Shown: one piece after another, positions 38,864 to 48,615 of the stretch
Layout: every line of letters starts with the position of its first letter
Numbering within the stretch: position 1 is the stretch's first letter
Source of the DNA: Mesaphorura yosii
Taxonomy: Eukaryota > Arthropoda > Collembola > Poduromorpha > Tullbergiidae
Reading direction: 5' to 3'
Assembly (NCBI GenBank): GCA_009869945.1
Contig: WIXG01000127.1
Coordinates: 1 to 64,000, forward strand
Length of the DNA: 64,000 bases
The notes under the pieces: generated by a model
The model's input: only the letters and a program-made list of their open reading frames with translations
Told to the model about the DNA's origin: nothing
Databases searched by the model: none
Made by a program: the position numbers and the translations under genes

Positions 38864-39250
38864 TTATTGATTCTGGCTCTGAGGTCCAAGGAATTTTTCT
38901 CTCTTTTTCATAGCCTTCTCATGATTTGCTTCTTGTCTGGCTTTGCGCTGCGGAAGAAAATTTTTTTTGATTGAAGAAATGCAAATCCGGAGTTTGGAAA
39001 TGTTAGGTCACCTCCTTTCGCAGGCACTTGAGCATCGCCGTATTAATATCGTTACAATGACCCCAAAACTTGGCTATGTTGTGCTGGAAAATCATGAGGA
39101 ATTAGATAGAATTTAGTGAGTATCATCCCTCCTCAAATTCGTGCAGGTTGAGGCTGATATTCTACGTACATATTCATGGCAATGTTGCAAAGCGTGAATA
39201 AGCTCAACACATTCAGTGCTGTGAAGGTGCTCCGCCAAATCCGAATGCAT
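38864..39250 (-). CDS. CMC2: CMC2, twin CX9C cytochrome c oxidase biogenesis protein
   Basis: Three exons on the minus strand (39250-39170, 39083-39012, 38947-38864), all phase 0, give 78 residues, against 79 in human CMC2. The protein acts in the mitochondrial intermembrane space in cytochrome c oxidase assembly. Both CX9C motifs are present: CVELIHALQHC and CNDINTAMLKC. The start MHSDLAEHLHSTEC and the HNIAKFWGHC segment match the family closely. The C-terminus is the usual Lys/Arg-rich tail. In-frame codons upstream of the ATG are open but do not resemble CMC2. The gene lies 350 bp from the aminopeptidase start and 327 bp from the SerRS stop. Confidence 0.92.
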
Positions 39251-39473
39251 CAAATTGATCCAATCCAATAAATGCTTCCAACCTCGAACTTGAACCCGTC
39301 CACTGACTAAATCTTCACTATAGGAAACTGCGCCAAACAAGTAAAATTATAATTAGCACAACCATAGATTAGGTTAGGTCACGATTTGAAAGTGATAATT
39401 TTTTCAAATGTGCGCATTTTAATTCAATTAGGTGGTAATCGTTCTCTATTACCAAAGTCTGTATAAACTGGTA

Positions 39474-39479
39474 TTTATT
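39474..39479 (-). terminator. Poly(A) signal AATAAA
   Basis: AATAAA on the minus strand lies about 100 bases after the stop codon of the seryl-tRNA synthetase gene. Confidence 0.55.
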
Positions 39480-39577
39480 TCCCAATTTCTACTTCTGTTT
39501 TACAAAACCGCATCGTAATAAATATTAGAAGTTCACTTGAAGCATCCGATACTATCGATGCAATGAATATATTGTTG

Positions 39578-40735
39578 CTACTCAAATCCAATGCTGGCTG
39601 GATTTTTTAACATGGTTCTACTATAAACAGAATGCTTGTCCAACGACTCCTTCCAATTCATGTAAATCGGGTCCAGTGTGCTCGGCAGTTGAATTGAACC
39701 ATTACTTTGCTGACCAGTCTCTAGCAGAGCAATTAGCATTCTCGGTATCGCCGCACCAGTTCCGTTGACGGTGTGGACATATTGCGGTGGCTTGCTCTTG
39801 TCCATTGGTTGATAGCGAATGTTCAGCTGTTTTGCTTGATAATCTCTGCAGTTGCTGGTGCTTGAGATTTCACCGAACTGCTTTCTTCCCGGCATCCACG
39901 CTTCGATGTCGTATTTTCTGTATGCAGCGGCTCCCAAGTCCAGTGCTGGCATTTCTAATGTTCGATAATGAAGTTGGCATTGGGCGAACAAATGTTCCTG
40001 GATTGCACGAAATTCGTCGTGAAGTTTCTGGCTCTCCTTGTCATCATTTTTGGTGATCCCAAACATTTCAACCTTTGTAAAATTGTGAACACGAAATATT
40101 CCGCTTTCTTCTTGCACTGTTGAAACTTCGGCTCTGTAGCACCGACTGACGCTGATTAAACGAAGTGGAAGTTGATCTTCAGGGAATATTTGGTTCGAAA
40201 GGTACCCACCAATGGCCATTTCAGCAGTTCCTGACAGACACAAGCGATCGTCCTTCGAATCATCCCCTGCATCGTCCACTTCGTCTTCATCCAACTGAAG
40301 TGAGTAAACTTGTGTTCGCTTTCCTCGGGTGTCCATCCCACAACCTTCAATTACATGTGAATACAGTATGTCAGGGACTGATAAAAGTTTAAACCCCTTT
40401 CCAGTGTGCAAAACGTTATCGACCGTGAATCGAATAATTGCTTGCTCAAGTTCAGCCAAAGGACCAAGTAGAATGTAACTGCGACTTCCACACAGATTGC
40501 CCAACTCGTGCGTCCGCAACAGTTTCCATTGATCACACAACTGGTGAAATTGTCTGAATTTGACTTTGACTGTTGAAGGTTGCCCGTGTAGAGAAAGTAA
40601 TTTCGGCTCAGTTCCACAGGCAATAGCTTCGGGGTGCAATTCTCGCTGTTCCGCGACTTGTGGTTTATATTGTTGAGTTGAAAGGGATCGGGCGAGTCTG
40701 GCTGGGACGTGAAGCATTCGTCGAATCACCTTCAT
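39578..40735 (-). CDS. SARS2: Mitochondrial seryl-tRNA synthetase-like protein without N-terminal arm, intronless
   Basis: A single uninterrupted frame of 385 residues. The N-terminus (MKVIRRMLHVPARLARSLST) is a typical mitochondrial targeting sequence. The class II catalytic domain matches metazoan mitochondrial SerRS: SGTAEMAIGGY, RCYRAE with GIFRVHNFTKVEMF (motif 2), YRKYDIEAWMPGR, FGEISSTSNCRDYQ and TVNGTGAAIPRMLIALLE (motif 3). The motif 2 and motif 3 arginines and the Thr/Glu of GTAE remain, so serine activation is plausible. The coiled-coil tRNA-binding arm of about 110 residues that normally precedes the catalytic domain is absent. The usual SRRL after the NC.D(F/Y)Q motif is changed to AKQL. 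All neighbouring genes except this one have introns. An alternative is a SLIMP-type SerRS paralogue that does not aminoacylate. Confidence 0.85.
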   Translation of the reverse strand: MKVIRRMLHVPARLARSLSTQQYKPQVAEQRELHPEAIACGTEPKLLSLHGQPSTVKVKFRQFHQLCDQWKLLRTHELGNLCGSRSYILLGPLAELEQAIIRFTVDNVLHTGKGFKLLSVPDILYSHVIEGCGMDTRGKRTQVYSLQLDEDEVDDAGDDSKDDRLCLSGTAEMAIGGYLSNQIFPEDQLPLRLISVSRCYRAEVSTVQEESGIFRVHNFTKVEMFGITKNDDKESQKLHDEFRAIQEHLFAQCQLHYRTLEMPALDLGAAAYRKYDIEAWMPGRKQFGEISSTSNCRDYQAKQLNIRYQPMDKSKPPQYVHTVNGTGAAIPRMLIALLETGQQSNGSIQLPSTLDPIYMNWKESLDKHSVYSRTMLKNPASIGFE

Positions 40736-41693
40736 TGCTCAGGTGATCAGTCCGATGATTAGCTTGATTGACTTCTGTCAGCAAGATGCCCGCTGGGCTG
40801 TCAAGAAAACCAGGCGAGACTCATTGTCTATAGAACCACCGTAAACACTGAAGGGTCATATTGGAGTTGATGCAGTCCTTAATCGTTCGATGTATTTTCT
40901 TTTTGACCCTAATTAAATTTAACCATCTATCCTACCGCGCGATAATTAAAATGCGATGACGTCAAAAATTTCGCCGACTGATTGAGTTCCAATACAAAAC
41001 TGACCATGGCGTTCAGGCGCTAAGCCAGCATTAATAGAACTATTAACATTAATTGATTCGACTTTTTCTTACCCAAAAAACTGGTACGTCGGAGCTTCTT
41101 TTGCTGTCTGGTGTAAATTAAGTGCTTATCAAATTAAATGAAGTTGCTTTCTCAATTGCTAACTTTTTGGATGTGGATTGTTCACGCGATCGCACTAATC
41201 GAGTAAAACTTCACAGCAGTTAAAAAGATCACAAATACAAATTCTCGTAGCGGAATATTGAGATTTCGTAAAGAACATTCAAGTTCCGTTCAATTCCCTC
41301 CCGGCGTGTTAGTAGCGTGCTCACCACTTTGTCTCAAATTGGACCGACCAGGATTTCTTCCGGTGACAACTCCGTGACTTCCGTTCAGGGTGACCAGACC
41401 TGGCTTCTTTGGTGACATATGCAAATGTAAATGATTAAATGATCGTTCATCCAAATTACGGGTGGTATTATTTCATTATCTTATATATTAATTATACAAG
41501 ACTTTGAGCCTGATATTAATGAGACACAGACAATGAGAAATTCTTGCATAAGCCAATACAATTTGTAAAGATAATGCCAAACATTCATGACTTACGCAGT
41601 CAACATAATATCATGCGGAGGAAAGCTGACAACTGTCAGTGGGAAGTCGAATGATGCGATAGACAATAATTATAACAAATATAACAACAACAA
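40736..41693. other. Intergenic region
   Basis: No gene was recognised. It contains the promoter side of the SerRS gene and the 3' flank of the first acyltransferase gene. A short TAACAA-rich tract lies near 41671-41693. Confidence 0.55.
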
Positions 41694-41699
41694 TTTATT
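41694..41699 (-). terminator. Poly(A) signal AATAAA
   Basis: AATAAA on the minus strand lies about 53 bases after the stop codon of the first WSD-like acyltransferase gene. Confidence 0.6.
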
Positions 41700-41751
41700 C
41701 AAGGGGCGCGTTTTCGATTGAACTGTGAACCTTGAAGACTAGCTGATGAAT

Positions 41752-43451
41752 TTAGAAGTCTTTACTCCTTGCCACTGCCTCTTCCAGCTTTCGAAATTCT
41801 TCAATGAAATACGCTGCAAACTCATTGAAGTTTTCTTGGCTCGGGAATATTCCTGTATTGCCCATTAATGACACGTTGACCTCATCGTTATAAACTTGCG
41901 CAGCAGCTAATATTCCTGATAACAGCACAAAATTCATTTCAAATAAATGACACTGATTATAAAGAGAATTAAGAAGTACCTGCTTGTCGTAGCTGGAGAC
42001 CAGCCAGTGCAAATGTCTTCGTCACTAGACAATTGGCAATTTTAAATGAATTTAGGGGAACAAGTGATGTAAAGGCTGTACATGCTTTCGGATTTCCTTC
42101 CGGAGGTCGTAGTAGGCAGGTTGGAATGAGTGCCGGAATTCCACTGAAATATGACAGCACTGCTGGCAATGCTCTCCCTAAATAGAAGCTCTTCGATTGT
42201 GCTGCTATTCGCCTTATTGAGCCTCGAATATCGGCCCCTGCTCGTGACCCCGATTTTTCAACCGGAACCTGATAGATTGATGTGGACCTACCCGTAGCAG
42301 AAATTAATTCGTACTTTCCTTCCTCGTATAATCACGAAATTTGTGGACTTACATTCTATTTTTCATTGGATCGGAGAAACTTCTCGGCAATGGCACGGGT
42401 GTAACCACTGGGATATATTCTGGAATGTCCTTCTCACCAGACGCCAAAAGAAATCTTCTCACACTGGTTCCAATCAATCCAAGAAATATGTCATTGAATC
42501 TGCAGTCAAGTTGACGGCGAACTGTCTTGACCGAGTTCAGTCGAAGAGGCACGACGGATACAAAAGCACTACAACATTTCTCCTTCCTGGACAAGATGTC
42601 CGATCCGATCAAGGTTGATGTGAAGTAATGAAATAGAAGTCTCGGAACAATGATGAACTCCATTACCTTAGTCGTCAAGAAACTGTTATATAGCCGCAAT
42701 TGTCCAATTGTCAAAAAGAATCCTGCCAGGATAATACCTTCAGCTTAAATGTGGTTAACGTTTTCGGAGCAGTCCCTGAAGGAAGCGCAAATCCTCCCAA
42801 CTTGGCAAAGATACGTGCTACCGAAAATCCATCTCCCAAACAATGCAGCATTTTCATGAGTATCAGGGTTTTTCCAGGGTGTTCTAGTGAGCCTTTGCAA
42901 ACGCATACTTCCCAGAATGGACCATCTTCGTTCCGATACGGCTCGTGAATCCATTGCGATATGAATTCTGTCGTTGTCACGGAACTACTGTCAAGTGTCT
43001 TCTCATAAAGGAACTTCTCCAACTTTATGCTTGACGGAACCTCAGACCAATACAAATATCCCAGGCAGGGCTTTGGAATTTTCTTCAATCTTTCATAATT
43101 AACTGGTCGCAGTACTCCATTGTCATCTTCTTCCGAACGGCTGTCCAAAATCTTGGTCTGAAATTCGTTCCTCAATTCGTCAATGTTTACGTCACCTTCA
43201 CAAAGTACTGCCGCTCCAATATTTGGTAGCACTTTGTTCTTGTACGCGTTCATGCTAACGGCACATCCAACGTCGAGACCGTCCAATGGCGTCCATTTTG
43301 GATGTAATATTTTCACAATTAAATTTACACAGGATTTGTGCACGAGTAGCAGGAGAAATAATGGTGCCAAAGGAGCCGCTACTACAAGGAAGATTAACCA
43401 CGAAGAAATACAGAGCAATGTTTCTTTGATTATGAACGTAGTAACTGCCAT
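41752..43451 (-). CDS. WS/DGAT-like acyltransferase, paralogue 1
   Basis: Exons on the minus strand: 43451-42738, 42666-42353, 42287-41980 and 41915-41752, with intron phases 0, 2, 1, giving 499 residues. It resembles wax ester synthase/diacylglycerol acyltransferase (WSD) proteins: an N-terminal acyltransferase half and a C-terminal half of the DUF1298 type. A long hydrophobic segment near residues 10-40 (SSWLIFLVVAAPLAPLFLLLL) should anchor it in a membrane, followed by the family's HP.W.PL.G.D segment. The catalytic HHxxxDG appears as LHCLGDG, keeping the second His, the Asp and the Gly. It is the closest to canonical of the four paralogues here, so lipid acyl transfer from acyl-CoA to an alcohol or diacylglycerol is plausible. 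It diverges from paralogue 2 across a 626-bp gap. Confidence 0.83.
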
Positions 43452-43991
43452 GTCGTACGAATGCAGTTTGTGGTGCGTCCGTCCCTGGATGAAAATGGCA
43501 AACAGTAAACACACTTTGTTTTCCAGAGCCAATTCATGACATTTTCGTGAGAAATAAGTTGCGAATTGCTTTGTTGTGCTCCACGACAGCATCGCAAACA
43601 CAAACATCATTAATTCGTTGGATCATGGCCGGCCGGTCATTAAAGACAACTTTAATTACGAACTCGGAATTCCACTTGCCTGCACTTCAGAAATTATCAC
43701 ACAGTGGAACACACACAGGGCCACAACAGACGCATCGAAAAAAATGGAAAAGTGTATGAGAATATCTCAAGGCATATACTCAGGATTCATTTAAGATGGA
43801 GGCTGGATTAAGTAATGGAGCAATTTCTTTATGTGAAGAGGTAAAAAACAACTTTATTCTTAGAGACAGAATTCCCCGTACTGTATTACGGGGTAAGTGT
43901 AATTCCAGCCCGGTCAACGATTCCATTTTCTCTACAAGACAGACAATGTGATGAGATGATGATATTCAGGCTTTGGCGAATGACTGACCGG

Positions 43992-43997
43992 TATAAA
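43992..43997 (+). promoter_or_regulatory. TATA box (TATAAA)
   Basis: TATAAA lies about 81-86 bases before the ATG of acyltransferase paralogue 2, in the divergent region shared with paralogue 1. Confidence 0.45.
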
Positions 43998-44077
43998 CCT
44001 TAAATGCGAGTATCATCGTGATTGACGGGATGATACTCGCACTCATGTCTTTGTGGTAAATCCTTTAAGTTCACGAC

Positions 44078-45876
44078 ATGTGGCAGCCAGAGCGATGCCT
44101 CGCCCTTCCAAAAGTGCACTTGTTGCAAATTTCTATTATAAACGCCGTGCTAGTCCTAATTTGTTCAATAATATGGCTAGTTGTGTTACTTCCTTTCGTT
44201 TTGGGCCCTTTACTGACTCTATTCCTCATTCGCAAAGTGGTTGACTTCGTCGTTCAGCGCTCGCATCCCACCTACAAGCCGATGAGGGGCATTGAGGCAA
44301 TTTATGCTGCGGCAAACGACATCAATTACTCCAACAAGTCAAATCATTCATTTGCTACCATGTGCTGTACAGCGGTGATCGACGGACAAATCTCAGTAGA
44401 AGAAGCCCGGCGTACAGCAGAAAGAACAATTTTCCGAGACAGACATTTGCCTGGCTGGCCATTCTGGAAGATGGCCAGTAAACCGGTAAAGTGCTTCTGG
44501 TACTACTACTGGAAGCCTCTCTCCCAGATGAATCTGGAAGAATACATCAAACCATTTCCATCTCATATAAGAGATGTAAATCAGATCCTCAATGAGTGGC
44601 TACCAATGCGCTTCGAAGGAGAAAATCGTTCGCCGTGGGACGTCTTGATTTTCAACCCGCAAAATGGGGAATACTCGAGCAAGACCCTGGCTTTTGTAAG
44701 GAGCAACCACGCAATGTTCGATGTGGTAGGGGCACGCGACATTTTATGCTCTATTTTGGGTATCGATTCACGATTTCTCATCTACCCAGATGTGATCAAG
44801 GTGCCAACGTGGGTGAATGTAAGTACAGAAAGTACAAAAATTCGAAGACATTGGAGATTAAAGGTATATGGACTTCGTTATAATTACTTCGCAGGTGTTT
44901 CATCTTCTGACTGTTCCGAGAATGATATTTAACGGACTAACCAGCTGGCTATCCTCAAGGTGGGACTCAAGTGACACATCAACTGCGTTTTATAATGATG
45001 ATTGCAATAATGGAGACAGTTTCAACTGCTGGGATTCGGTTGACCTCAGTCAAATTAAGTCTATCAAACGGAAGCTAAAATGCAGCTTCAAAGAGATTCT
45101 TACATGCGCGGTTGGTTCGGCGCTTCGTCAGTACATGGTGAATTCTGGAGTGAAAGTGCCACAAAATCTATCGGCCATGCTAAATATTCATTGGCCACAC
45201 GCACCACATCCAGGAAACTTGAGAATCGACGGGTAAGTTCTGGTATCAATTAGATTTCCTAATGTCGCCACTGACAGAGTGACAAAGCACTAGCTTCTTA
45301 TTATTGCAGCACGAGTCTCGTTCCAAAATTCAACACTGGCGAAACCGACTTCAAGAAGAGAGTAGCAGATTTTCATGCAAGCCTCAGATCTGAAATTGAA
45401 ACGGGCACGTATAAGTTTGTGTATTACTATTCATCGTACATAAATTATGTTCTGCCGACTTTTTTGCTTGCGAGTATTGGATCAAGAAATATCTTCAAGG
45501 CATATTCGGTAACCGACATGCCGTTCATCGTTGACCAGGAAGTATCATATGTTGGAAAGCCTTTGTCGGGCGTGTACGTAAACATTGGCCTGCAAGGAGT
45601 CCCTTTAAGTAAGCCCCTTCAAACGCGATTCCTTAATTCTGGACTAAATCTATTGAATTTGATTTAGCAATATTCGCTGGCTTCATCACACTGGGCTCAA
45701 AAGTGTACGCATCTTTTACAGCCAACAGAGCATTTATTCAAAGTCAAGAAAATTTGGAAAAAGTAGTTGGAGCATTTAAGCATGAATTGGATTCTCTGGA
45801 TGACATAGATGACGATAGGGTCCAGAATGCTTTGAGCGGAGACGGGGCTCAGCGAGTTTCTCTGTGTGAAGCGTAA
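44078..45876 (+). CDS. WS/DGAT-like acyltransferase, paralogue 2
   Basis: Exons 44078-44818, 44895-45232, 45310-45608 and 45668-45876, intron phases 0, 2, 1, giving 528 residues. It has an N-terminal hydrophobic anchor (VLVLICSIIWLVVLLPFVLG), then HPTYKPMRGIEAIYAAAND, then an RFEGENRSPWDVLIF segment. At the active-site position it reads SNHAMFDVVGARD: His and Asp keep their HxxxD spacing, while the first His is Asn and the Gly is Val. The C-terminal half has SVDLSQIKSIKRKLKCSFKE and PLSGVYVNIGLQGVPL, matching the DUF1298-like part. Its first exon is exactly as long as that of paralogue 3 (741 nt), so the two are recent tandem duplicates. Activity is uncertain given the altered motif. Confidence 0.83.
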
Positions 45877-45881
45877 ATAAA
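45876..45881 (+). terminator. Poly(A) signal AATAAA overlapping the stop
   Basis: AATAAA begins on the last base of the paralogue 2 stop codon. A second AATAAA at 46069-46074 is better placed and is probably the one used. Confidence 0.4.
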
Positions 45882-46232
45882 TCACGACCCATTACTATCG
45901 TCTGACTCGGTCTGATCCGCACAGCTCAATTCAAGTGCATTTGCGAACCAACTATAATAATAAGGACGTTTGCATCTCTTTTAGCCAGCTCACTATTATA
46001 CCCACAGCTCGTGAGAGAACATAGCTAACTCAAAAAATCAAGTTATTATGATTATTAAAAAAGCAGCAATAAAAACAACTTTGTATTATTTTTGCAGCGT
46101 GAGAATGCCGAGATAATTAGGCTGAATAGTAAACAATGAGCACTTATACCCATGCACCACTGTTGAAGAAAATTGTGCATGGTTAACTTGAGCTGGATTT
46201 CTGGCAACCGCAGTCCAAAAGACTTTCTCATC

Positions 46233-47992
46233 ATGCCGTGTTGTACGGAAATGCGCGAGTTCCTTCGACCTGCGCTTAAGATCCTCAAAAACGTGTCAAT
46301 AGTGGTACTTTGTTTTTGCGCATGGATATTAATATTGATTCCATTTTTGGCTTTTCCATTGCTGATTTTCTTCATCATTCGTAAATTCGTTGATTTGATA
46401 GTTTTGCACGCACATCCAACTTACAAGCCAATTCAAGATATGGGAGCTTTGTACGCTACGGCCAACGACACAAACTATTCAAACAAAACGTCTCATAGTT
46501 TTGCTAGTGTGTGTTGTGCTATCGTGGTCGAAGGACAAGTGTCGGTCGAAGAGTACCGCCAAGAAGTGGCATCAACTATTTTCGGGGAGAATGGTTTGCC
46601 GAGTTCCCGGTTCTGGAAGCTGAGGCATAAGCCCGTGAAATGTTTCGGCTACGGCTACTGGAAACCAATCTCAAATATTAACCTCGAAGCATACATAAAG
46701 GATTGCCCTTCAGGTTTGAAAGTTTGGGATCTTGACCAAATTTTAAATGACTGGATGCCACGTCGGTTCGAAGGAGAAAATCGCTCTCCATGGGAGAAAA
46801 TAGTTTGCAGGCCGGAGGTTGGCGAGTTTGCTGGGAAGACGGTGATCGTAATCAAGAGCAATCATGTGATATTCGACATTGTTGGTGCACGTGATTTTGT
46901 TCTAACTATCTTACGCACGTCACTTGAACCATCAGTGATTCCTCCAGTTGTTCGGCAAGGATTCTGCATTAACGTACGTGGACAAATCATGCGTCATGCC
47001 AGAGAAATTAAAATCTTGAAAGTGACTCATTTCATTCCAGGTATTTCATTTTGTAACGGTTCCCCGGATGATGCTTGACGCACTCACTCCAATGATATCG
47101 TCAAGACCGAGTTCAAAGGACTGTTACCACTACAAGGGCAGTTCTAATAATGGCGACTCCGTTAATTTATGGGCCACAATGGATGCTAACCAAATTAAAA
47201 AAGCGAAACAGAACTGGTCTTGCAGTTTCAAGGACGTCCTCGCATGTGCGGTTGGCTCGGCCCTTCGACAACACGTATCATCTTCAGGCGGAAAGGTGCC
47301 GCAACACATTTCAGTCCTGCTGAACACACACTGGCCTCACGCGCCGAATCCTGGAAATTTGGCAGTCAATGCGTAAGACAAGTCTGTTTCTGTCTGGTGT
47401 CAGTACCAAACAGCGCGCCTTCTTGTGTATTTTCTTGAGCAGTACCAGCTTTTTCGTGGAACTTAATTTGACCCAGCATGATTCCAAAAGGAGAATCCGT
47501 GGCTTTCAATCTGCTGTGAAAACAAAAAGGGCAATCGGAACTTACAAACTTGTTTATTACTCAACCCTAATGAATAGTCTTTGGCCAGCTTGCATGCTGT
47601 CAAACGTTGGCCAAAGGAACCTATTGAACGCGTACGCTATCACGGATATCCCCTTCACAGTTGGCAAGGAGTTGTCCTTGGGCGGAAGGCAAGTCTCCGC
47701 CATTTACACGACCGTCGGACTACAAGGAGTACCATTCTGTAAGTATTCAATCTGCAAGACTTAAGAGCGAATTTTAATTTATTTGATGTCTATCAATTTA
47801 GTGTGCTTCATGGGCTTCATTACAATAGGCTCCACGTTGTGTGTCTCATTCGCAGCAAACAAACTCTTCGTCAAAAGTCCAGACGACATGAAGCAAATAT
47901 TTCGGACATTTAAAGGAGAAGTGGACGCTTTAGCAGATAGTATTAATGATGGAAAAGAAGAAGGAATGACTAGATCTTCGCTGCAAGTTTGA
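46233..47992 (+). CDS. WS/DGAT-like acyltransferase, paralogue 3
   Basis: Exons 46233-46973, 47041-47372, 47443-47738 and 47802-47992, intron phases 0, 2, 1, giving 519 residues. Its order of features follows paralogue 2 closely: hydrophobic anchor (VVLCFCAWILILIPFLAF), HPTYKPIQDMGALYATAND, RRFEGENRSPWEKIV, then SNHVIFDIVGARDF at the active-site position (HxxxD kept, first His is Asn, Gly is Val). The third exon could also begin at 47438; 47443 gives ATSFF, which aligns with GTSLV in paralogue 2. The open frame extends upstream to 46173, but the ATG at 46233 matches the length of paralogue 2. The 356-bp gap after paralogue 2 contains no other gene. Confidence 0.83.
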
Positions 47993-48030
47993 GAAAGTTC
48001 CTAAATGTCAAATGATGATTGGTCCTTCAG

Positions 48031-48602
48031 TTAAAGGCTCGCGTCTTGAATATGTGGCATTTTTTGCTGTTTCGAACACAGTTCATCCAAGTTCTCTATT
48101 ATACACTCTGTCAGCGTGTCGACACTCGGTCTGTCGGGAATAAACTTCTTGCTAAGTGTCAGACCAAGTACACTTTGTTGAATGAAGTCGTGAATAAAGT
48201 CGTTCCGACTAGAAGTAGCAGAAGCGTGAAGTAATTTGCACCTTCATGTTCGCGAAATTCGGTACCTGCATGTGGGGCAACACTCAAATTCAATCCCGCG
48301 AAAATTCTGTGACGAATTTATTCCCCACGCATGCTGGTTCTCTTGTCATTAATTATGAAATCACTCACGATAAGAGAAGTCGCCGGTATGTCGTTGTAAC
48401 CTGACATACTCATGAGAGCAAGGTCACAGACAGTTAGCAACGAACAGGCTAAGCGAAAGCAGGGCCACATAAGGAACAAGAACAAGTTCAAAGTGTACGA
48501 CAGCCACGTCGTGAATGTCAGGCATTTAATTTCCTTATCGAACAGCAACCATCGTGAATCGACCAAGCATAATACGACTTGACTCGTAAGTTGGAAAAAC
48601 AA
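48031..48602 (-). pseudogene. Broken copy of WSD exons 3 and 4
   Basis: Minus-strand reading gives SGYNDIPATSLIVSDFI, close to HFNDIPASLIVSDFI of paralogue 4 exon 3. It then meets an in-frame TAA (48318-48320), continues as IFAGLNLSVAPHAG (matching YGAFGLLIAPKAG), and keeps the phase-1 donor G|GT. The exon-4 counterpart reads NYFTLLLLLVG to FNKVYL. A one-base frame shift near 48160-48170 then gives GLTLSKKFIPDRPSVD to a stop at 48031, matching GIMLNQSFISDGGNAD of paralogue 4. Exons 1 and 2 are absent. It is a partial duplicate immediately downstream of paralogue 4. Confidence 0.75.
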
Positions 48603-48615
48603 TTGCTGATTTTCA

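Noticed and set aside
48019-48234. 71-codon plus-strand open frame next to acyltransferase paralogue 3
   Set aside because: It is the antisense of the decayed exon-4 copy and shows no protein similarity in its own frame.
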